Source: Plutella xylostella
Taxonomy: Eukaryota > Arthropoda > Insecta > Lepidoptera > Plutellidae
NCBI RefSeq assembly: GCF_932276165.1
Contig: NC_063995.1
Span: 5,518,001-5,582,000, forward strand
Direction: 5' to 3'
Length of the DNA: 64,000 nucleotides
Of this stretch, positions 57,301 through 64,000 are shown piece after piece; the first letter of the stretch is position 1; each line of letters starts with the position of its first letter. The notes beneath the pieces are model-generated. The model ran no database searches and was not told where the DNA came from. It saw nothing but the letters and a program-made list of their open reading frames with translations. Both the position numbers and the translations under genes were made by a program.

Positions 57301-60300
57301 TTATAAATAAAATATATAAAACTCTCACCTAGCCAGATTATACGTATGTATGGAGTGTCGGAACATGTCAGGCGCGGCGGCGGCGTTGTTCTGTTCCAGC
57401 TGCTTCCCAAACATCTCCATGTACGCCATTACTGCACAACACAACAACACATGTCAACGCACCATTAAAACAAGTATTACATTATGTGACACTAGAGCTA
57501 TGCACACTAAACTAAAACTAGGCAGGAAAAGATTTTTATGTTAAGTTAAATTTAACTGATAACAGCAATCGCCAATAATCTTTTGTTGGTCTGATAACAT
57601 GGTTTCACTATTATCCTACTATTATTTTTTAAGGTTACACTTGGAACTGTCTAAATATAGGATTTTATAAATTGAAGAAACTCATAATTTATAGACGAGA
57701 CGCAACATTTTATTGATGACCAATCTCGTGTTGAACACTTATTTAAATGTGTGTTTAATGTAGCGGAGGCACAAACGCGCACTCCAAGCTCCGATGCGCT
57801 ATCTAATTGCAATTAACCAGAGCGAAGGCGAAATATGAATTAACATAACATGAACAACACTCATCGACTAATCTAAGGTGATAATTGTTATTACGTGCCC
57901 ACTACTAATAGACACAAGTTCGTAAGCCGCGCAAGCATTGTTACATGTTATCATTTTACTAATCGATTTGATACACGTTTAACAAACTTCATGTTTGCTT
58001 CAATGTAAACTTCTAGGGTTAGAGATGTGCGTAAAATGGATAATGTGTTAGAAACAAAGTGAAACAAATCCCAGAAAACTGCGAAAACGTCAAGAAAGCA
58101 CTGTTTATTGTGCCTTGACAAACACAAAAGCGATATTTTCTATAATTTACAATGATTGATGTCTCATGAGGAGCTATCGGCGGTGCATGCACACTTACCA
58201 CTGTAGGCCACGCTTTGGAACACTGCCGTACCGCACCGAACCAACAAATAAACATGCCATTACAACCCCATCGACATTATACACCACACACCCCCAGGGA
58301 ATAAGGTCTCAATACGCATAGCTGGGGTAAACATTAGCTCCAGGTTACTAATAAATATACAATTATTCAGAATTAATATTTATCTACCAAACCCTTCGCA
58401 TTCAGATATAGATTACATTACATGAACGATGGGATAAAGCGGGGGGGAAAGATACAAACGTTTACAATTACTTTTATCCAGAAATTATCATGCATAGATG
58501 TAGGATATATATTATTATAATAGACTTTGTTCAGTAACCAGAAAGATATAGAAATAGCATTGACATCATAACCCAAAGACATACATATTTTAACATCACC
58601 ATGATAACAAATACATTCATTTCATGTAAATTCTTCTTTTTGGGCTAGACACCATCTTTTTTTTGCACCTTTTTTGTACACCTTTTTCAAGTTTTTCAGT
58701 GTCTGTCGGGTTATAATGCCAATGAGAAAGAGCCACGCAATAAGGTCCCCAGTAGTATGTGAAGAGTAGTAATCATAAGTGACGGTGGTATACTGACTGT
58801 GTTTCTTCTTGAGCGGCAGCGGCGGCGGCCGCGGCGGGTGGTGGTCGGCCAGCGTGTGCGGCCGCCCTTCGCCGTGCAACGTGCACACTGGACTTGCTCT
58901 GGAATTAAATATATGGTTGGTTACTACTTACTTCCATTGAATCACTGAACAGCGATGAGATCGGTACTACACTATAACAACAGTGAGCTGAACAAAAAAC
59001 GCGCGTAAGAAGAGATTCAGCCTGCCAGCCATAGGGGCCACTTCTTCTTCTTCTTCTAGTGCCTCTCCACTACTGGAGGTTGGCGGTCAGCTCTGCATAC
59101 TCCTCTCTGTTCTTCGCCAAGCGTATCAGCTGTTCTACGCTGGCTACTCCCGTCCATTCTCTTATGTTACAGAGCCACGACTTTCTCCTTCTGCCCACAC
59201 GTCTTTTCCCCTCTACCTTGCCCGTCACAATGATCTGAAGAAGTCGGGATCGAGCACATGTCCAAGATAGCTTTTCTTCTGTTTTATAGGGGCCACACAG
59301 AACTGCAAATCGGAGACTGCAAGACAAGCGCACAACATGCACTGTCCCGCTCTCTCCTGCCCTCCCTGCGACAGGGAGGGAGACAAATTGCTCAACTCAC
59401 CTGATCTCGACATTAGGGAAGTGTTGCTGCACGTCGCTGCGCGCCGCGCGCCGCGTCTTCACCGGCAGCTCCGGCGGCACCTCGCTCTCGTCTGACGTCA
59501 CGCTCGCCAACCTGAGACACATCATGTCATTTGCGAGTGGGAGGGAGACAGAGAGCTGCAACTGACCTGATCTCGACATTAGGGAAGTGTTGCTGCACGT
59601 CGCTGCGCGCCGCGCGCCGCGTCTTCACCGGCAGCTCCGGCGGCACCTCGCTCTCGTCTGACGTCACGCTCGCCAACCTGAGACACATCATGTCATTTGC
59701 GAGTGGGAGGGAGACAGAGAGCTGCAACTGACCTGATCTCGACATTAGGGAAGTGTTGCTGCACGTCGCTGCGCGCCGCGCGCCGCGTCTTCACCGGCAG
59801 CTCCGGCGGCACCTCGCTCTCGTCTGACGTCACGCTCGCCAACCTGAGACACAATTATCTTTAGTGGAATAGCTACGACGCAACATTTGGCCAGTATCGC
59901 CAACTGATGTATAGGTTACCATAGTGCAAATTAATATGCGCAAGTTGAATTATTAGGTAGGGACGTTAAAGACAACTTGGGGGTTTTAGGGGTTCGGAAA
60001 TAAACAGATGCTATGGGGATTTGGTATGAGTATATAACAATTATGTATTTCCTAACCTAATTACGGAACCCTAAAATGCATGTAACAACAACAAAAGCAC
60101 TTAACAACAGACAGAGAAACAACCAAATAACAAGGACAATAAAGAAACACAAGTAGACACTCACTTTATACTCTGAGCGTGTTGTGTCGTGGAGCAGTTG
60201 GCATTGATGAGGTTCATGCGGCTCTCAAAGCTCTGCCGCGTGCACTTCAGCTCCGTTACAAACTCTGTACTGTCAAAAGTACTGCAAAACAACAACAGGA

Positions 60301-61198
60301 AGCACATGAAACGGAAACGGAGAAAGAGAGTGAAAGAGATAAAACATAGAGCAACGTACAAAACACAGAGTAAGATAGCTAGTTTTTTATTTTTTTTAAA
60401 TGCCGTTTTTTAGTATGTGCATAATACTGTGTCAAAATTTGCGCAAAGAATCGCACATAATATAGCTTTTTGATACTTTCGAATATGTTATTTCATCCTG
60501 GCCAGTTATCGCATTGTGATTGTGTATTTTATTGCAACGAACGGCGCCGCTTTCTTAGCATACAACACTATTACAGCTTGCAAACAGTACAACAGTAAGT
60601 ATATTATTCTCAAATAAACATCAAATAAAACATAAAATGATCAGTGCATACCTATCTGTATGACTGGAGAGGTGATGCGAAGAGAATGCGGAAGTAAAAC
60701 TATGTTCAGTCGATTGTTCCTGATGGCCGACCGACACAAAGCCAGACTCATTCGAGAAACTGAAAAAAACGGAGTAAAAACAAACAGTTGTAGAGACAGA
60801 TGCACTAATACAAGAAGGTAGTAAATACGAGATTAGAAACAAAAGCAAAAAGTGTTTTGGAAAAATGCATAAGAAATGTGCGTCAATTATTCTACAAAGC
60901 GCTATAAGATTATCTGACTCGGTACAGGTCAGCGAAATCCTTGGCTCATTTTAGTTCAGAATTCCGCCACCAATTCAGATAAAATTACAGCGCTGTCAAC
61001 AACAGAAAAAAGAAAGAAGAGAGAAGCATAACAAAGACAAAGAAAGAAAAAAAACATGGAACACTACATACAATTGCACATACCGATTGTGGTTCGAGTT
61101 TGAGTGCGAGTGCAGATGCGAACTGTTCAGGTGGCTCTCATGGCCGGTGGAATCCAACGAGGTGCGGCCTTCCAACCCGTTGTTGCATATGCATATGC
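51274..61198 (-). CDS. C3G: C3G / RapGEF1, Rap1 guanine nucleotide exchange factor (partial, N-terminus missing)
   Basis: Minus-strand exons: 61084-61198, 60652-60759, 60165-60281, 59733-59843, 59567-59677, 59401-59511, 58798-58898, 57329-57431, 56878-56982, 56211-56310, 55743-55838, 55409-55513, 55110-55302, 53712-53871, 53264-53408, 52812-53069, 52355-52608, 51813-51944, 51274-51406. All junctions are GT-AG with compatible phases, about 852 codons ending at TAG 51274-51276. The Pro-rich middle carries Crk-SH3 motifs (PPELPVK in three copies, PPLPLK, PALPPK) and the C3G-typical 'HIMAYMEMF'. A RasGEF-N domain spans the 55110 and 53712 exons. The catalytic CDC25 domain runs from about 53408 to the end ('SHEIAEQMTLLDAALFGRI', 'NNMSFWARSRILEQ', 'KINNFNSYLALVSAL'). 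The protein links Crk adaptors to Rap1 at the membrane. The first exon here starts with one base of carry-in, so more exons lie upstream. Confidence 0.93.
56480..56860 (+). repeat. Dispersed repeat interrupted by a MITE (C3G intron)
   Basis: 'taatattataaatgcgaatgta', (gtct)n, 'aacggatttgaatgaaatttgg' and, after the inserted MITE, 'gaacataggctactttttat' and 'gcgaagcgaagctcgcgggaac' form one common lepidopteran repeat of the Helitron-like or LINE-remnant kind. The MITE at 56587-56743 splits it. Confidence 0.6.
56587..56743. mobile_element. 157-bp MITE with TGTCGCAGG ends
   Basis: TGTCGCAGGCAACTGGTTTA opens the left arm and the inverted copy ends at 56743; the arms match for about 35 bp ('ATCTCCTGTTTGA'). 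It is flanked by TATATA-like sequence. It shares its ends with the larger element at 62619-63271 and is an internally deleted relative of it. Confidence 0.82.
57432..58797. other. C3G intron
   Basis: AT-rich, with no exon-like open frame of the right phase and no clear repeat. Confidence 0.5.
59045..59290 (-). repeat. LINE reverse-transcriptase C-terminal fragment (C3G intron)
   Basis: The minus strand encodes 'TGKVEGKRRVGRRRKSWL' and 'NIREWTGVASVEQLIRLAKN' followed by 'EEYAELTANLQ', the C-terminal tail typical of RTE/BovB-like LINE proteins. The frame ends just before a (ctt)n run at 59042-59056. A truncated dead copy. Confidence 0.7.
59401..59843 (-). repeat. Tandemly triplicated C3G exon (period 166 bp)
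   Basis: Three identical 111-bp exons (59401-59511, 59567-59677, 59733-59843) are separated by two identical 55-nt introns. Each exon begins and ends in phase 2, so any number can be spliced without changing the frame. Each encodes 37 residues including EVPPELPVKTRR, a Crk-SH3 type site. No base differs between the exon copies. Confidence 0.9.
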
Positions 61199-61521
61199 CT
61201 GTAAATGGAACATGTCAGCTTTATTTAGTATACGCAGTCTAGATGCATTTATTAGCGGGACGAATAAGGCGGACTCGCTTTGAAACCTTGGCCTGGCGGT
61301 GCCTTATTTAGGGAGTGTGTCACGATGACCTTATTTAAAACACAGATTTATTTATTTATTTATTTATTTAGGTATACAAAACGGTACATAGTTCATACAT
61401 TAGTTGTAAACAAAATCATACAATCTGATCTAACTATGTTCCAAAGCATGTACACACAGGTGCATTAACAAATTGTGCTTAACGTTAACTTTTAAATATT
61501 ATATATAGACTTTATAAGTAG

Positions 61522-62618
61522 TTATGAAAGATTTCTGGTTAAGTCTGCCTTAAATTTGTGAATTCTTGGGTTGAATATGTCTATTTGTGTATTTTTCACC
61601 ACCAGCTCATTATATGTTCTACACATTCTGACTAAAGGATTATAAAATGAAGTATTATTTATATAAGACCTCAACATAAAAGGAGCATAATTTCTGGTTC
61701 TACAAGATATGTTTATATTGAGGAAAGATAGCAGAGAAGGAGAGTCAATATATGCATGAATTATCTTGTAAAGGTAAATTAAATCCTGTTGTTTGCGACG
61801 TGTCTCTAATTTTGTCACTTTGAATTTTTGCAGTCGTTGTTCATAGCTATAAAGAGTACGATTAAACCCACTTCTGTAAGATATCACTTTTAAGCATTTC
61901 TTTTGTACTCTTTCGATGCTTTTACGATGCACTTCATAGAATGGAGACCATATGCAACTACCATATTCCAAAAGGCTTCTAACTAGTGTATAATAGAGAT
62001 TTAACAGACTACTGGGCTTTTTGAAATCTTGTGACTGTCTTATAATAAAACCTAAAAGCTTATTGGCTCTAGTCGTTATATACTGATAATGAGTTCTAAA
62101 GGTTAATTGATCGTCAAAAATGATTCCTAAGTCCTTAACATTAGATTTTCGTTCTAGAGTGTGCCCAGACAACTCATAGTTATATAAGTATTTTTGTTTT
62201 TTGTTAGAAAAGCTAATTACCAAGCATTTCTTTATGTTAAGCGTCATCAAATTGTTGGAACACCATTTAAGAATCTTATTTAAATCATTTTGAAGTGATA
62301 AGCAATCATTAGCACATTTAACAGAGGAATATACTTTAAGATCATCGGCGTATAACAAGCACAAATTGGACAGACTCTCTATAAGATCATTTATAAAAAG
62401 GATAAATAGTAGAGGCCCTAGATGAGAGCCCTGCGGAACTCCCGAAGGAACGTGTCGCGGTGATGAGGAAAAACCCTTAATGGTAATTAATTGGCTTCGT
62501 TGGCTGAGATATGAGCTGATCCATCGGTATAAGTCCCCGTGAATACCGTATGAAGAGACTTTTTCACAAAGCAGTGTATGGTTAACACGATCAAATGCTT
62601 TGCTGAAGTCTGTATATA
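61522..62618 (-). pseudogene. LINE reverse transcriptase, C-terminal part
   Basis: Open from the junction with the inserted transposon to the stop at 61522. It contains 'FSKAFDRVNH', 'SGVPQGSHLGPLLFILFIND', the catalytic 'LLYADDLKVYSS' and the thumb/C-terminal region 'VKDLGIIFDDQLTF'. No internal stop. It would be continuous with 63272-63815 if the inserted element were absent. Confidence 0.88.
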
Positions 62619-63271
62619 TGTCGCAGGCATCTGGTTTAATCTCCTGTTTGATTGAACCGCTAGCCCGTTCATTGGATGACGCTATTCAGTTGTATGACTA
62701 GGCCGAACGTTGATTGTACAAGCGTCACAAAACGTCCAACTAGTTAGCGGACTTAAAATCAGTCAGGTGGTGACTGATTTTACTGGTAAAACAAATATGG
62801 CGTCTAACAGCGAACAGCTGACACAAAAAGCACTTGTATTGTTATTTTTTGCAAATAAATTAGCTTTAAAGTGCGTTATTTATGTTAAAATAGTGTGACA
62901 ACATGGATTTACCTATTATTACACCGCCGGCGGATAGTTTCAAAGAAAAAAATGTGCTGAAACTGGATAATTATGAACAACAATATCAAGGTACGTTTAT
63001 TGTTATTGTTTAGTTAATTTGTGAGATGAGAGCTTTGTAACATAGTCTTTTTGTTGACTCTTGTCTGGTCATGTTCATCCTAACCAGACATTACAAAGTT
63101 GCTATACTATATCCCATTTAACGACTTCGCTGAATAACGTTCAGTCAAGACGTTGGACGTTACAGTCAACCACTTGACGAGTTGTTCTTTAGTCATTCAA
63201 CTGAGTAGCGTCATCCAATGAACGGGCTAGCGGTTCAATCAAACAGGAGATTAAACCAGATGCCTGCGACA
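62619..63271. mobile_element. 653-bp DNA transposon derivative with TGTCGCAGG ends, nested in the LINE
   Basis: TGTCGCAGGCATCTGGTTTA and its exact inverted copy bound the element, and the arms match for about 85 bp. It is flanked by TATATA on both sides (62613-62618, 63272-63277). The interior has an exon-like segment at 62903-62991 starting ATGGATTTACC and ending at a donor-like 'CAAG|GTACGT', and a short ATG frame at 62799-62898. These look like remnants of a parental gene. Same terminal family as 17448-18399 and 56587-56743. Confidence 0.83.
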
Positions 63272-63815
63272 TATATACTATCTACTTGTCCCCTAGCAGC
63301 AAAGGCAGAGCAGAGATAATATTTGTATTCCAACAAGTTACTGACCGTTGATCGTCCAGTTACAAAGCCATGTTGTTTGTCGGATATGAAAGGCTTTATA
63401 TGATTGTAGAGACTTTTATACACTAAGGACTCAAATAATTTAGCCAAGCACGATAGGATACTTATTGGTCTGTAATGTTCGCAACAAGATTTATCTCCGG
63501 ATTTGTGTACAGGGACTATGTGAGCTCTCTTCCATACATTTGGAAAAACACCGGTTTTTAAAGATTTGTTAAAAATTATGGATAGGGGGATGCTAAGTTC
63601 CTTAGAGCATGTTTTTATGAAGACAGGTGGAATCAAGTCAGGCCCCGGCCCTTTACTTGCGTCTAGAGTTTTTATTTTTGATACTATTTCGTCAGGGGTA
63701 AAAAATATATTTGATAATATGGAGTTACTGTTTGTATTTATGTGACCCGTTTGGTTTGTTAACGGGGGATTATCATTGAAGACTGAGCAAAAATATTGGG
63801 AAAAGAGATTACGTC
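63272..63815 (-). pseudogene. LINE reverse transcriptase, N-terminal part
   Basis: Encodes 'GPGPDLIPPVFIKTCSKEL', 'WKRAHIVPVHKSGDKSCCEH', 'YRPISILSCLAKLFESLVY' and 'QHGFVTGRSTVSNLLEY', the fingers and palm entry of the reverse transcriptase. An in-frame stop lies near 63815 at the 5' truncation point. Confidence 0.85.
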
Positions 63816-64000
63816 TCAGTTAGGTAAATCGGTGTTTTCTTATTCAATGGCCATAAAAATTGCGTGTGCTCTTATTCAGATATACCAAATAAAACTGTTT
63901 CTAATTGGTCAATTCTGTAAAAGTACGAGTAAGTTTTTACGCCAAAAGTAGAAAGTGGACAAGACCTCAAAGTATCGTATTATTACTTACATCTTATTTC
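63816..64000. other. Sequence to window end, nothing recognised
   Basis: AT-rich. No exon of C3G or LINE sequence could be identified here. Confidence 0.4.

Larger units (their letters stand above)
61349..63815 (-). mobile_element. 5'-truncated CR1/jockey-like LINE, split by a DNA transposon
   Basis: The minus strand encodes reverse transcriptase from just upstream of its first motifs ('DEIVSKIKTLDASKGPGPD') through YADD to the C-terminus. The 3' end terminates in a (TAAA)n array on the minus strand (61348-61372 on the plus strand). There is no endonuclease domain, so the copy is 5' truncated near 63815. A 653-bp element (62619-63271) interrupts it. Confidence 0.85.

Overview
The window looks like nuclear DNA of a moth or butterfly (Lepidoptera). 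It is AT-rich and intron-bearing. It is crowded with TA/TTA-flanked MITEs, a tRNA-derived SINE with a B box, jockey- and CR1-type LINEs, Tc1-like and Ty3/gypsy elements, and the 'taggtacctac' word spectrum common in lepidopteran intergenic DNA. The order assignment is inference; no database search was possible.

Layout. 1-10.3 kb has no recognisable host gene. It holds stacked MITEs (2.4-2.8, 3.7 and 4.45 kb), a 1.9-kb long-TIR element (7470-9394) and a palindromic MITE at 10 kb. 10369-12492 (minus) is an intronless LRSAM1-type E3 ubiquitin ligase whose first ATG would create a dual-acylation signal. 12914-17406 is a near-complete jockey-clade LINE with 12-bp target duplications. 17448-18399 and 18596-18757 are DNA-transposon derivatives. 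20475-26389 is a young Ty3/gypsy element with identical 104-bp LTRs and an extra small myristoylated/transmembrane ORF before gag.

26.8-47.0 kb (minus) is a tandem array of three secreted astacin zinc metalloproteases. Each has six coding exons with the same intron phases (1,1,0,1,0). Gene A (38739 to 26851, about 889 aa) carries an unusual tail of about 600 residues and a Leu in place of the Met-turn Met. Its introns host a TTAA-flanked element, a MITE and a Tc1-like element with a repeat nested inside it. Genes B (269 aa) and C (about 261 aa) are recent duplicates; C has lost its ancestral exon-2 acceptor and appears to use one 18 nt further in.

51.3-61.2 kb (minus) is the C-terminal ~850 codons of C3G/RapGEF1, the guanine nucleotide exchange factor for Rap1. 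One exon carrying a Crk-SH3 motif is present as three identical tandem copies. The last coding segment, with its stop codon and a possible splice donor, has been amplified into an 8-unit minisatellite. 61.35-63.8 kb is a 5'-truncated CR1/jockey-like LINE split by a 653-bp DNA transposon. The rest of C3G's N-terminus lies outside the window or was not recognised.

Most short open frames in the window are chance or antisense frames and are omitted.
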